Below, one piece after another: positions 9,846 to 19,568 of a stretch of 64,000 nt of DNA. The translations under genes and the position numbers were made by a program. Position 1 is the first letter of the stretch. Each line of letters starts with the position of its first letter. This DNA comes from Calidifontibacillus erzurumensis (GTDB lineage Bacteria; Bacillota; Bacilli; Bacillales; Bacillaceae_J). Below the pieces are notes generated by a model. The model had not been told where the DNA came from. It saw only the letters and a list, made by a program, of their open reading frames with translations, and did not search any database. Location: positions 54,997 to 118,996 of the forward strand of contig NZ_JABTTE010000009.1 in the NCBI RefSeq assembly GCF_013303125.1. The letters run 5' to 3'.

Positions 9846-10892
9846 ATGGCAATTAGTATCGGTAATTTTACTATAGATTCAAAAAGTAAAACGTTTATCA
9901 TTGCAGAACTTTCGGCAAATCATGGACATGATATAAATATTGCGAAAGAAACAATAAAAGCTGCAAAAGAAGCCGGGGCAGATGCAATAAAATTACAAAC
10001 TTATACTGCAGATACAATCACAATTGATTGTGATAATGATTATTTTAAAATTAAGAGCGGGACAATTTGGGATGGTCGGACCTTATATGATCTTTACAAA
10101 GAAGCTTATACTCCATGGGAGTGGCATGAAGAATTAATAAATTATGCAAACGAAATAGGTTTAATTTGCTTTTCGAGTCCTTTTGATAAAACAGCAGTGG
10201 ACTTCTTAGAAGGCTTAAATGTACCTGCTTATAAGGTAGCTTCTTTTGAAATAACAGATATACCTTTGATTGAATATATTGCATCAAAAGGGAAACCTGT
10301 TATTATTTCTACTGGTATAGCAACGCTTGGTGAAATTGATGAAGCTGTACAAGCATGTAGAAGAGTAGGAAATGACCAAATTATTTTGCTAAAATGTACA
10401 TCTTCATATCCCGCAAAGATTGAAGATGCAAACTTATTAACAATGAAGAATTTAAAAGAGACTTTTAATGTTGAAGTGGGTTTATCAGATCATACTTTAG
10501 GTGTAACAGTACCTATTGTTTCAGTTGCATTAGGAGCAAAAGTTATAGAAAAGCATTTTATTTTAGATAAAAGTATTGGTGGACCAGATGCAAGTTTTTC
10601 ATTGGATAAAAATGAGTTTAAATTACTTGTTGACTCAGTAAGGGATGCGGAGAAAGCATTGGGAAAAGTTGATTATGAACTTAATGAGAAAATGTTAAGA
10701 AGTAGGGAGTTTTCTCGTTCTTTATTTGTTGTGAAGGATATTAAAAAAGGAGAAATCTTTACTGAAGAAAATGTTAGATCAATTAGACCTGGTTATGGGT
10801 TAAAACCTCAATATATTAAAACGATACTTGGTAAAAAAGCGAGACAAAATATTACTAAAGGGAGCCCGTTGAGTTGGGATATTATTGAGTGA
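9846..10892 (+). CDS. pseI: Pseudaminic acid synthase, PseI
   Basis: The product has 348 residues from ATG 9846. It is a NeuB-family aldol-condensing enzyme that joins the 6-deoxy-AltdiNAc-type sugar to phosphoenolpyruvate to make the nine-carbon acid. The N-terminal TIM barrel begins FIIAELSANHGHD, with KLQTYTADT and later VGLSDHT and EKHFILD blocks. A C-terminal SAF (antifreeze-like) domain covers about residues 285-348. It is the last gene of the cluster and the next 350 bases carry no gene. Confidence 0.93.
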   Translation: MAISIGNFTIDSKSKTFIIAELSANHGHDINIAKETIKAAKEAGADAIKLQTYTADTITIDCDNDYFKIKSGTIWDGRTLYDLYKEAYTPWEWHEELINYANEIGLICFSSPFDKTAVDFLEGLNVPAYKVASFEITDIPLIEYIASKGKPVIISTGIATLGEIDEAVQACRRVGNDQIILLKCTSSYPAKIEDANLLTMKNLKETFNVEVGLSDHTLGVTVPIVSVALGAKVIEKHFILDKSIGGPDASFSLDKNEFKLLVDSVRDAEKALGKVDYELNEKMLRSREFSRSLFVVKDIKKGEIFTEENVRSIRPGYGLKPQYIKTILGKKARQNITKGSPLSWDIIE

Positions 10893-11247
10893 TTTAATGA
10901 TGACACGATACTTTCTAAATGAAAAATCTTAATATGAGTATTTTGAACATTTTTTAAACCAATAGTAAATAAGGGTTTCACGCCTATTTTTGTATAAATC
11001 TGAAGTGACTAAAAACACAAAATCCATAAAGAGAGAGTCACTTTGTATAATCTACAAGAACCTTTTTCTTCGAATTATTGTAAATTTTAATTCAAAAGTG
11101 AAATTCCATATCTTCTTTTAGCGCTTTTAATTTACGCCCCTTTGCAAAAGGGGATTGGAAAGTTTTTCAACCTAAATGATTGAAGGGCATTGTTGGAAAT
11201 TAGGCTCTTATCATTGGCCATAAAAATCGACACCTTCACTGCTCTTC
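10893..11247 (+). other. Non-coding stretch after pseI, probably transposon debris
   Basis: No credible gene is seen. A hairpin of CCCCTTT and AAAGGGG lies at 11137-11153. A short frame near 11044 reads like the start of a transposase (YNLQEPFSS) but stops after about 16 codons; this is too short to assign. Confidence 0.4.
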
Positions 11248-11959
11248 TTAAATTAAGAAAGAAATCATAAAAGTAATTAAACACTGATAGACATAACCGT
11301 TTATGAATTTTTGTTCTACATCAGCTTCATCAATATAGCCTTGTGAAATTAAGTGCTCCAGCAGTCTTCTTCCGGGAGCTCCAAAATCATCTGATATGAT
11401 AGTTGCTAGTTTAATAGTTGATGCTTCTAGGACTTTTTGAATTCGATTTTTTTGTGCAGTAATTCATTAATTTCTTCTGATATCGTGTTAAGTCACGAAG
11501 TTGACAGATACCCTCTGGCGGAACGAAGCTCTTTTCAATAAGTCCGTGTCTCAATAATTTTGCAATCCATTCTACATCCGAAACATCAGTTTTTCTACCT
11601 GGAACGTTCTTAATTCGTTGAGCATTTGCCAAAGTAATATCGAAAAAATCTTCAAGGATATTGCAAACAGGTTTCCAATAAATGTCTGTACTTTCCATGG
11701 CGGTATGTGAGACTTTATGGTTTTCCAGCCACTTTAATAGTTGAAACAAATCTTTTGTTAATGTCCCGAAGGTTTCAAATTCTTTAGTTACTTCATTGTT
11801 CTCATTCTCTATAAGAATACAAGCAACAATAGATTCAGAATGCACATCTAAACCTGCACAACGTGATTTCCTACAAAGGAGCAAATAGTAGAACTTTGCA
11901 GGCACACAATCTATCATGACCTCCACTCTAAGTAAAGTGTTTAATATGAAATGATACAT
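11248..11959 (-). pseudogene. IS110-family transposase remnant, frameshifted and truncated
   Basis: On the minus strand the N-terminal DEDD-type transposase domain is visible: GLDVHSESIVA, a damaged STGIYW motif (ESTDIYW) and GRKTDVSDVEWIA. Near 11445, at a run of seven A's on the coding strand, the frame shifts by one base. In the new frame it continues as NRIQKVLEAS, then DDFGAPGRRLLEHL, until a stop at 11248-11250. The C-terminal domain with the Ser motif is missing. The element is therefore dead. It separates the pse cluster from flaG. Confidence 0.85.
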
Positions 11960-12028
11960 TCTCTTTTTTTACAAAACATTATTTCAAAATTGATTTCCAA
12001 AACATTAAAAAACCCCAGCTTCTTACTT

Positions 12029-12053
12029 TAAAATGGAAAAATCTATCCGATAT
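12029..12053 (+). promoter_or_regulatory. SigD-type promoter of flaG-fliD-fliS-fliT
   Basis: TAAA at 12029-12032 and CCGATAT at 12047-12053 are separated by 14 bases, nearly the same as the hag promoter. It lies about 45 bases upstream of flaG, fitting a late flagellar operon. Confidence 0.82.
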
Positions 12054-12096
12054 AAAAAATAGGTATAGGATTCGATTGTTTGAGAGGAGAATCGAA

Positions 12097-12462
12097 ATGG
12101 AGATTGGCAGTCTTTCATCAGGGAAATTTTCCCCACAAATAAAAAGCCGAATAATGGTTGAATCTGTTTCAGAAAAAAGAAGTGTCCCTACTCCCGCTGC
12201 ACAGCAAATTCATTCGCAAGGGGAAGAGAAACAGATTGATAAGAAGAAACTAGAAGAAATTATCAATAGTATGAACCAATTTTTGGTGCCAACTCAGACA
12301 AGTATTCGTTTTGAGTTGCATGAAGAATTGCAAGAGTATTATGTGACAGTCATTGATAGTGAGACGGATGAAGTTGTACGAGAAATTCCACCGAAGAAAA
12401 TGCTAGATTTATATGCCTCCATGAAAGAATTTATTGGTGTTTTATTTGACAGAAAAATATAG
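12097..12462 (+). CDS. flaG: FlaG family flagellar protein (YvyC-like)
   Basis: The product has 121 residues from ATG 12097, behind GAGAGGAG; a TTG start 21 bases upstream is not supported. The variable N-terminal half is followed by the conserved FlaG core, SIRFELHEEL--YYVTVID and VVREIPPKKMLDLYASM. The family is found beside fliD and influences filament length in some bacteria; its mechanism is not settled. It is the first gene after a SigD promoter. Confidence 0.9.
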   Translation: MEIGSLSSGKFSPQIKSRIMVESVSEKRSVPTPAAQQIHSQGEEKQIDKKKLEEIINSMNQFLVPTQTSIRFELHEELQEYYVTVIDSETDEVVREIPPKKMLDLYASMKEFIGVLFDRKI

Positions 12463-12661
12463 ATTTTATTTTATAAAAAAGTAGTTTTAGACTGCACTTG
12501 CAGAAAATTCAGATTCCTAAATGAAATAGTGAAATAACAGTTATGAAAGAAAAAATACTACTAACAAAGCCAACATTATAATGTTTTTTTATTTTATATA
12601 AGCGACAATATTTTCAAAGGGACAACTTCGACTAAATAATATTTATGGTGGTGAAACTCAA

Positions 12662-14173
12662 ATGAGCACAATGCGTATTGGCGGCTTAGCAAGCGGTATG
12701 GATATCGATTCTATTGTAAAAGATTTAATGAAAGTAGAACGGATGCCGCTTGAGAAGCTAAAACAAAAAAAGCAGATATTAGAATGGCAGCGGGACGATT
12801 ATCGCGAAATGAATAAATTGTTGAAAGAACTTGATGACTTAATCTTTGATGGCATCTTTAGACAATCAACTTATTTGAAAAAGACTGTATCCGTTTCAGA
12901 TGAAACGAAATTGACAGCAAAAGCGGTGAATGTACCTGCTAATTTATCATTACAATTGGAAGTTGAAAAATTAGCAACGGCTGCTTCATGGAGTTCTTCT
13001 GATCCTAATTATTCAATTAATAAAGATTTTGCTATAAATGAAGCAAAGGAATTAACTTTTTCTGTACTTGACCCTGGAGCTGATAAAGAGAGGGAAGTGA
13101 AAATTTCCTTTTCAGAAGGGGATACATTAGATGACGTGATTACTAAATTTAATAAATCGTCATTAGGAGTGACAGCGTTTAAGATTGACACAGGTTCTGG
13201 AAATGTAAAATTAGTTTTCACGAATAATAAAACCGGAAGCGGAGCTGTTATAAAAGCTAAAAATGATGATACGATGACATTTATGAATGAAATTCTCGGT
13301 TTTCGATTTGAAACAGAACAAAATGAATATACACTGATACCTGATCAAAATGAGGAAGAATTAGATGCAAAGATAAAAATAAATGGGTATGAAATTACTC
13401 AAAAATCAAATGAATTTACTTTTAATGGTATAAATATTACTTTAAAAAATGTAACAACTTCTCCTGTAACTATCTCTACCTCAACGGATGTAGATGCAAT
13501 ATTAGATACGATCGTTCAGTTCGTGGACAAGTACAATAAAGTAATAGAAATTATTAATGGTAAAATCACACAAGATAGATATCGCTCCTATCATCCGCTA
13601 TCTGATGAAGAAAAAGAAGCAATGACAGAAAAACAAATTGAAATGTGGGAAGAAAAAGCAAAAAGCGGCTTGCTTCGGAACGATTCTATTCTTTTTAGTG
13701 GATTAAATCAAATGAGGGTTGATTTATATTCAAAAGTTTTAGGAGCAAGCTTATCTCAGTTGGCTGAAATTGGGATAAAAACATCTTCTAACTATTTGGA
13801 ACGCGGAAAATTAATAATTGATGAAGGAAAGCTTCGAGAAAAAATAGCTGAAGATCCTGATGCTATTTATAAATTGTTTAATCAAGATGGGGATTCTTAT
13901 GAAAGTAAAGGTATTGCGAGACGGATGCGAGAAACAATAAGTAACACAATAAAGAAAATCGAAGAAAAAGCAGGAAATGCCCTCCGAACAAATCAACAGT
14001 TCGTTATAGGACGGGATCTTTTAGATATTGAGAAAAGTATTGACCGTTTCGAAGACCGCTTGCTTAAAATCGAAGACCGCTACTGGCGCCAGTTTACAGC
14101 GATGGAAAAAGCCATTCAAAAGGCAAATTCTCAAACGATGTATTTAATGCAGCAATTTAACTTTGGTTATTGA
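12662..14173 (+). CDS. fliD: Flagellar hook-associated protein 2, filament cap FliD
   Basis: The product has 503 residues. FliD forms the cap that folds flagellin at the filament tip. The N-terminus MSTMRIGGLASGMDIDSIVKDLM is the family signature with a coiled region after it. The middle is variable. The C-terminus (about residues 420-503) holds coiled segments and ends with the MYLMQQFNFGY-type tail. The RBS is weak (GGTGGTGAAA). It follows flaG by 199 bases, a stretch with no clear promoter. Confidence 0.95.
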   Translation: MSTMRIGGLASGMDIDSIVKDLMKVERMPLEKLKQKKQILEWQRDDYREMNKLLKELDDLIFDGIFRQSTYLKKTVSVSDETKLTAKAVNVPANLSLQLEVEKLATAASWSSSDPNYSINKDFAINEAKELTFSVLDPGADKEREVKISFSEGDTLDDVITKFNKSSLGVTAFKIDTGSGNVKLVFTNNKTGSGAVIKAKNDDTMTFMNEILGFRFETEQNEYTLIPDQNEEELDAKIKINGYEITQKSNEFTFNGINITLKNVTTSPVTISTSTDVDAILDTIVQFVDKYNKVIEIINGKITQDRYRSYHPLSDEEKEAMTEKQIEMWEEKAKSGLLRNDSILFSGLNQMRVDLYSKVLGASLSQLAEIGIKTSSNYLERGKLIIDEGKLREKIAEDPDAIYKLFNQDGDSYESKGIARRMRETISNTIKKIEEKAGNALRTNQQFVIGRDLLDIEKSIDRFEDRLLKIEDRYWRQFTAMEKAIQKANSQTMYLMQQFNFGY

Positions 14174-14247
14174 TGATTAAATAAAAACTGTAGGAAACAT
14201 CAATAAATACGAAAGATCTCTATTTATTCCGTAGGAGTGAAGGCTTT

Positions 14248-14649
14248 ATGTCAATAAATCAACCATACCAAGCTTATCAAAACAACGCCGTTAATACCGC
14301 TTCACCAGGCGAGTTGACTTTAATGTTATATAATGGGTGCTTGAAGTTTATCAATTTAGCAAAAACAGCCATTCAGAATAAAGATTTTGAAACGAAACAT
14401 ACGAATTTAATCAAAGCGCAAAATATTATTACAGAATTGATGGTTACATTGAACATGGATTATGAAATCAGCAAAAACATGATGGCGATGTATGACTATA
14501 TGAAGCAGCGCTTAATCGAAGCCAATATGAAAAATGACATTGAAATTTTAAATGAAGTTGAAGGTTATGTCGTTGAATTTCGCGATACATGGAAAGAAGT
14601 CATTCGAATTACACGGCAGCAAAAATACGTAGCTGGTGGGCATGTATAG
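14248..14649 (+). CDS. fliS: Flagellin export chaperone FliS
   Basis: The product has 133 residues. FliS is an all-helical cytoplasmic chaperone that binds the flagellin C-terminus and prevents premature polymerisation. Family features are the YQ-NAVNTASPGELTLMLYNGCLKFI start and the MDYEISKNMMAMYDYMK-RLIEAN segment. The RBS is TAGGAGTGAAGG. The stop TAG overlaps the GTG of fliT. Confidence 0.96.
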   Translation: MSINQPYQAYQNNAVNTASPGELTLMLYNGCLKFINLAKTAIQNKDFETKHTNLIKAQNIITELMVTLNMDYEISKNMMAMYDYMKQRLIEANMKNDIEILNEVEGYVVEFRDTWKEVIRITRQQKYVAGGHV

Positions 14650-15002
14650 TGAGTATTGTCAAACAATTATATGATCTCACCCGATTGCTTTATGAAACGG
14701 TTCAACGTCCACAAGCCCAATTAGAAGAACGTGATCGGCAAATTGAGGAAATAACAAAACTGCTTGATAAACGGGAGCAGCTTATGGGGCAATTAGCCCC
14801 ACCTTTTCAGGAAGAAGAAAAGCATCTCGGCCAAGAAATTATCCGCCTCAATAAAGAAATCGATCAAAAATTAAAAGACATTTTGAATATGATCAAAATG
14901 GACATGAAACAACTGAAAGTAAAAAAAGAAAAGGCAAATAAGTATTCTAACCCTTATGAATCTTTAGCGATTGACGGGATGTTTATTGATAAAAGAAATT
15001 AA
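14649..15002 (+). CDS. fliT: Flagellar chaperone FliT
   Basis: The product has 117 residues from GTG 14649, which overlaps the fliS stop by one base, so translation is probably coupled. It is a helical, charged protein with a coiled middle (EERDRQIEEITKLLDKREQL) and a C-terminal NPYESLAIDGMFIDKRN tail that is typical of Bacillus FliT. FliT is the export chaperone for FliD. It ends the flaG-fliD-fliS-fliT operon. Confidence 0.88.
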   Translation: MSIVKQLYDLTRLLYETVQRPQAQLEERDRQIEEITKLLDKREQLMGQLAPPFQEEEKHLGQEIIRLNKEIDQKLKDILNMIKMDMKQLKVKKEKANKYSNPYESLAIDGMFIDKRN

Positions 15003-15500
15003 GGGGACAAGGGGTGGCTTTTTGCTACTCCTTCTCCTTGAATCCACGATCTTTTTCCTCTAATTTAAGGCTTTTACATGTTTTAAAAAGATTACAACTT
15101 CAATCATTTCAATTATGATAGCTCATAAGAGTCTGAACCCCACCTTGTCCTTCCTGCTGTAAGAAAACCAATTTATATGGTTTCATTAAAAACGAAAAAT
15201 ATGAGTGGGAATAGACATCATTACTTTACCAGTACGAAACCATGTTGTTTGGGTTTGAACATCGCAGTTGGTGTCCAATAAGACCTAAGTAGTTGACACT
15301 GATTTTAGCGGCATATTGCCATACGATTATCCATCCAAGCGATTGACAGGGGCGTCTTAGGAACGTGGATACAGAAAATATACACTTTTATGTACCTAAA
15401 GTCCTTATAAAAACAACTTGTAAATATGTCAAGAGTTCGATTGTAAATTGTCAAAAAACGTCCAAATTTTACAAATTTGTTTAGAAAGTTTCTCTGGTTC
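15003..15500 (+). other. Intergenic region with an imperfect inverted repeat
   Basis: No gene is supported. GGACAAGGGGTGG at 15006-15018 is mirrored by CCCCACCTTGTCC near 15139-15151, giving near-complementary ends about 145 bases apart, as in a small miniature element. The rest up to the hpf promoter shows nothing recognisable. Confidence 0.4.
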
Positions 15501-15501
15501 A

Positions 15502-15530
15502 GCAGGAATTGGATAGGATAAAATAGAAAT
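15502..15530 (+). promoter_or_regulatory. Possible SigH-type promoter of hpf
   Basis: GCAGGAATT at 15502-15510 resembles the SigH -35 element, followed by AATAGAAAT at 15522-15530, an imperfect -10. The B. subtilis homologue is SigH and SigB dependent. No good SigB element was found. Confidence 0.35.
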
Positions 15531-15565
15531 ATAATAACATAGCATAAATCAAGGAGGTTACCCAT

Positions 15566-16117
15566 ATGAAGTTCAACATTCGGGGCGAAAACATCTCAGT
15601 AACTCCAGCTCTTAGAGAATATGTGGAGAAAAAGATCGGCAAGCTTGAAAAGTATTTCGAACAAAAACCAACATCTGATGTTAATGTTAATATGAGTGTA
15701 TATAATAATGAACAAAAAATCGAAGTAACAATTCCAATGAAAAATCTGTTGTTGCGCGCAGAGGAAAGCCATATTGATATGTATGCGGCTGTTGACCTTG
15801 TTGTGAATAAACTTGAACGTCAAATCCGCAAGCATAAAACAAAGGTAAACCGCAAGTGGCGTCAAACAGATGAATCACCACGCTATGTTTTTGCTGAAAA
15901 TACAAATGGCAATAAAGATGATGAAATTGCTGAAGAAGGTTTCGAAGTCGTACGCAACAAGCGTTTTGACTTAAAACCAATGGATTCAGAAGAAGCTATC
16001 TTGCAAATGAATATGCTTGGCCATAACTTCTTCGTTTTCCTAAATTCAGAAACTAATACAACAAACGTTGTTTACCGCCGCAATGACGGTAAATACGGCT
16101 TAATCGAAGCGCAATAA
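15566..16117 (+). CDS. hpf: Ribosome hibernation promoting factor, long form
   Basis: The product has 183 residues. The N-terminal S30AE domain (about 1-95: FNIRGENISVTP-LREYVEKKIGKLEKYF) binds the 30S subunit. A linker leads to a C-terminal domain (about 125-183: VVRNKRFDLKPMDSEEAILQMNMLGHNFFVF) that dimerises two ribosomes into 100S particles. Long HPF is the Firmicute form. The RBS is AAGGAGG. It stands alone with its own terminator, between fliT and secA as in B. subtilis (yvyD). Confidence 0.96.
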   Translation: MKFNIRGENISVTPALREYVEKKIGKLEKYFEQKPTSDVNVNMSVYNNEQKIEVTIPMKNLLLRAEESHIDMYAAVDLVVNKLERQIRKHKTKVNRKWRQTDESPRYVFAENTNGNKDDEIAEEGFEVVRNKRFDLKPMDSEEAILQMNMLGHNFFVFLNSETNTTNVVYRRNDGKYGLIEAQ

Positions 16118-16130
16118 TTGAATAGATAAA

Positions 16131-16173
16131 AAAAGAAGAAAGGCGCAGACCTATTTGGCTGCGCTTCTTTTTA
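16131..16173 (+). terminator. Terminator after hpf
   Basis: GAAGAAAGGCGCAG pairs with CTGCGCTTCTTT around a short loop and ends in T's. Confidence 0.85.
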
Positions 16174-16770
16174 TGGTTTTAACAGAATTTAAAGGTCGTT
16201 GATATTTACTGGAAATCATCTGTTGGTTTGCAATTGTGGGGTAGGAAATTCATCGAAAAGACATCAAATAGTACGTATAATATGGAAAATGTCTGAAATT
16301 CCAATCATCTATTGCTCTAAAAGTCTTGGTACCAGTTCAAGTAGACGTTAGGGCTAATCTTTTGCCACAACATGCTGCAGGAACATTAAGGGGTTTTGTA
16401 ATACAGTTTAGGCATATGTAACAGTGGGTAATTTTGATTTATAATTTGGTAAAATTTAACTAAATGGCAGTAAATTTTTATTTTGTGGAAATATTCACAA
16501 ACAAAAACAAAACACCATATTATACTACTCCTTCAACTTCCATAATAAAATCCTTTTATTTTACAAAATCCTCTCACATTTCGCATTTTCCAATGGTTGT
16601 AATACGTTTGAATAAAGTGTTAATATAGAAGTTAGGACTTTATTAATATTATTTGGTTGTTCTTTTTTAACATAAATATTTTTGAAACGAATGAAACACA
16701 TCGGGCAGGTGTATCAATATAATTTTTTCTACACTGCCTTTGAAAATTAATTTGTTGATGGTATGAAACA
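16174..16770 (+). other. Long non-coding stretch upstream of secA
   Basis: About 600 bases without a credible gene. TTGTAA and TAATAT spaced 18 bases apart (about 16595-16625) could form a promoter, but a better one lies closer to secA. Nothing else was recognised. Confidence 0.4.
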
Positions 16771-16789
16771 AATGTACATTGCCGAATGC

Positions 16790-16803
16790 AAATCTGCTAT
16801 ACT
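16790..16803 (+). promoter_or_regulatory. Extended -10 promoter of secA
   Basis: TGCTATACT, an extended -10 element, ends at 16803, 44 bases before the secA ATG. A -35 is weak (TGTACA, 19 bases away), as is common with extended -10 promoters. Confidence 0.55.
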
Positions 16804-16847
16804 TTCAATTTTTCATTGGAAATGAATATAGAGGAGCGTAAGACGAA

Positions 16848-19358
16848 ATGCTAGGAATTTTAAAGAAAGTTTTCGGGGACCCAAATCAACGCTATTTAAA
16901 TCGTTATCAAAAAATTGTTGATCAAATTGAAGCACTTGAGCCTGAAATGCAAAAGCTTTCAGACGATCAGCTTCGCGCAAAAACAGACGAATTTAAAACG
17001 CGATTGCAAAATGGAGAATCGTTGGATGACTTGTTGCCAGAGGCATATGCAGTTGTCCGTGAAGGTTCTGTGCGCGTATTAGGGATGCGCCCGTATCCTG
17101 TGCAGTTGATGGGTGCGATTGCCCTTCATGAAGGAAATATTGCCGAAATGAAAACCGGGGAAGGTAAAACGCTTGTGGCAACAATGCCGTCTTACTTAAA
17201 TGCGCTCACTGGTAAAGGTGTTCATGTTGTCACAGTTAACGAATATTTGGCTCGCCGTGACGCAACAGAAATGGGCAAGCTCCATCAGTTTTTAGGTTTA
17301 ACCGTCGGATTGAATTTGAACAGTCTATCCCAGGAAGAAAAGCAAGCTGCTTATAATGCCGATATTACGTATGGGACAAATAATGAGTTTGGTTTTGATT
17401 ATTTGCGCGACAATATGGTGCTTTATAAAGAACATATGGTGCAGCGTCCGCTCCATTATGCGATTATCGACGAGGTTGACTCCATTTTAATTGACGAAGC
17501 TCGTACACCGCTTATTATTTCCGGTACAGCGAAAAAGTCAACAGCCCTTTATACGATGGCTGACACGTTTGTCCGGACATTGAAGCAAGATGTTGATTAT
17601 ACCTATGATGTAAAAACAAAAGGAGTTCAATTGACTGAAGAAGGGATCGAAAAAGCGGAAAGGGCATTTAAAGTAGAGAATTTATTTGATCTTTCCAATG
17701 TAACGCTCGTTCATCATATTAACCAAGCATTAAAAGCGCATGTGAGCATGCATCGAGATGTAGATTACGTCGTTCAAGATGGCGAGGTTATTATCGTTGA
17801 CCAATTTACAGGCCGTTTGATGAAAGGCCGCCGGTATAGTGAAGGTTTACACCAAGCGATTGAAGCAAAAGAAGGTTTGAAAATTCAAAATGAAAGCATG
17901 ACGCTTGCAACAACGACATTCCAAAACTATTTCCGGATGTATGAAAAACTCGCTGGGATGACCGGTACAGCTAAAACGGAAGAAGAAGAATTTCGCAATA
18001 TTTATAATATGCAAGTCATTGTCATTCCAACGAACAAGCCTATTGCGCGGATCGATAAGCCGGATTTAATTTATAAAACAATGGAAGGAAAATTTAAAGC
18101 GGTTGTAGAGGATATCGTTGCCCGCCACAAAACTGGGCAGCCGGTGCTAGTCGGTACGGTCAACGTTGATACTTCGGAATTAATTTCACAAATGTTAAAG
18201 AAAAAAGGGATTCCGCATCATGTTTTGAATGCTAAAAATCATGAAAAAGAAGCGGAAATCATTGAAAAAGCTGGTCAGCGTGGAGCTGTTACGATTGCGA
18301 CTAACATGGCTGGACGCGGTACCGATATTAAGCTTGGTGAAGGTGTGAAGGAGCTTGGAGGTTTAGCAGTTATCGGTACAGAGCGCCATGAAAGCCGCCG
18401 GATCGACAATCAGTTGCGCGGCCGTGCTGGACGTCAAGGGGACCCTGGTGTCACGCAATTTTACTTATCAATGGAAGATGAATTAATGCGCCGTTTCGGT
18501 TCCGATAATATGAGAGCGATGATGGATCGTCTTGGCATGGATGATGACCAACCGATTGAAAGTAAACTGGTGACGAAAGCAGTAGAATCTGCCCAAAAAC
18601 GGGTTGAAGGAAATAACTTTGATGCCCGTAAAACATTGTTGCAATATGATGATGTATTGCGTCAACAGCGTGATATCATTTATAAACAACGTTATGAAGT
18701 GCTTGATGCAGAAAACTTGCGGGATGTTGTTGAGCGTATGATCCGTTCTTCTGTTGAACGCAATGTAGAAGCCCACATGCCAAAAGATGCTTTGCCGGAA
18801 GAATGGGATTACAAAGGAATCATTACTTATGTGGAAGGCAACCTTTTGGATGAAGGCATCTTGACTGAAGCAGATATAAAAGGCAAAGAGCCTGAAGAAG
18901 TCGTTGATTTGATCATGGAGAAAGTGAAGCAAGAATACGATAAGAAAGAAGCTGAAATTACTCCTGAACAAATGCGCGAATTCGAAAAAGTCATCGTATT
19001 GCGTTCCGTTGATACGAAATGGATGGACCATATCGATGCTATGGATCAACTTCGCCAAGGTATCCACTTGCGCGCTTACGGCCAAATCGATCCATTGCGT
19101 GAATATCAAATGGAAGGCTTCACGATGTTTGAAAACATGATCGCATCTATCGAAGATGATGTTGCTAAATACATCATGAAAGCTCAAATCCGTAACAACC
19201 TGCAGCGCCAACAAGTAGCTGAAGGCCAAGCAGTCAAACCGGACAGCAGCGAAGGCGAAACAAAGAGAAAACCATACGTCAAACGACAAGACATTAGCCG
19301 CAATGCCCCATGTCCATGCGGCAGCGGCAAAAAATACAAACACTGCTGCGGAAAATAA
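16848..19358 (+). CDS. secA: Preprotein translocase ATPase SecA
   Basis: The product has 836 residues, typical for SecA of bacilli. SecA drives unfolded proteins through SecYEG. In order: nucleotide-binding domain 1 with MKTGEGKT (near 100) and the [21 protein letters not shown]-type motif (near 205), the preprotein crosslinking domain, NBD2 with [13 protein letters not shown] (near 490), the helical scaffold and wing, and a C-terminal zinc-binding SEC-C tail, [15 protein letters not shown] content is higher than in the flagellar genes, as expected for a highly expressed core gene. Confidence 0.98.
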   Translation: MLGILKKVFGDPNQRYLNRYQKIVDQIEALEPEMQKLSDDQLRAKTDEFKTRLQNGESLDDLLPEAYAVVREGSVRVLGMRPYPVQLMGAIALHEGNIAEMKTGEGKTLVATMPSYLNALTGKGVHVVTVNEYLARRDATEMGKLHQFLGLTVGLNLNSLSQEEKQAAYNADITYGTNNEFGFDYLRDNMVLYKEHMVQRPLHYAIIDEVDSILIDEARTPLIISGTAKKSTALYTMADTFVRTLKQDVDYTYDVKTKGVQLTEEGIEKAERAFKVENLFDLSNVTLVHHINQALKAHVSMHRDVDYVVQDGEVIIVDQFTGRLMKGRRYSEGLHQAIEAKEGLKIQNESMTLATTTFQNYFRMYEKLAGMTGTAKTEEEEFRNIYNMQVIVIPTNKPIARIDKPDLIYKTMEGKFKAVVEDIVARHKTGQPVLVGTVNVDTSELISQMLKKKGIPHHVLNAKNHEKEAEIIEKAGQRGAVTIATNMAGRGTDIKLGEGVKELGGLAVIGTERHESRRIDNQLRGRAGRQGDPGVTQFYLSMEDELMRRFGSDNMRAMMDRLGMDDDQPIESKLVTKAVESAQKRVEGNNFDARKTLLQYDDVLRQQRDIIYKQRYEVLDAENLRDVVERMIRSSVERNVEAHMPKDALPEEWDYKGIITYVEGNLLDEGILTEADIKGKEPEEVVDLIMEKVKQEYDKKEAEITPEQMREFEKVIVLRSVDTKWMDHIDAMDQLRQGIHLRAYGQIDPLREYQMEGFTMFENMIASIEDDVAKYIMKAQIRNNLQRQQVAEGQAVKPDSSEGETKRKPYVKRQDISRNAPCPCGSGKKYKHCCGK

Positions 19359-19480
19359 ATGGTGCCAGACCCCTCTGGCGTACCATCTGCAGCGCGGTGC
19401 CAGACCCCTCTGATGCACCATCTGCGGTACGGGGTCAGACCCTTCTGGTGTACCGTCTCCGGCACCTTCTGCCTCTGTTT
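19359..19480 (+). repeat. GC-rich intergenic tandem repeat, copy A
   Basis: Directly after the secA stop are three imperfect units of about 32-40 bases. Each holds a GGTGCCAGACCCCTCTG-type block followed by a variable CG-TACC-TCTGC block. The composition is far more GC-rich than the surroundings. The same family, in the opposite orientation, lies at 51797-51937 upstream of uvrB. Confidence 0.75.
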
Positions 19481-19568
19481 GACTGCTCCCCCTCCTATGG
19501 GGGAGTCTTTATGAATACTGAGTATAAGTGCTAATCAGAAATACAACTTAATGAGGTGACATACATTG

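Noticed and set aside
18483..19465. Long minus-strand frames of up to 312 codons opposite secA
   Set aside because: They lie antisense to the conserved C-terminal half of SecA, whose codon use creates them; they have no RBS, and the sequence looks random with many Phe and His.
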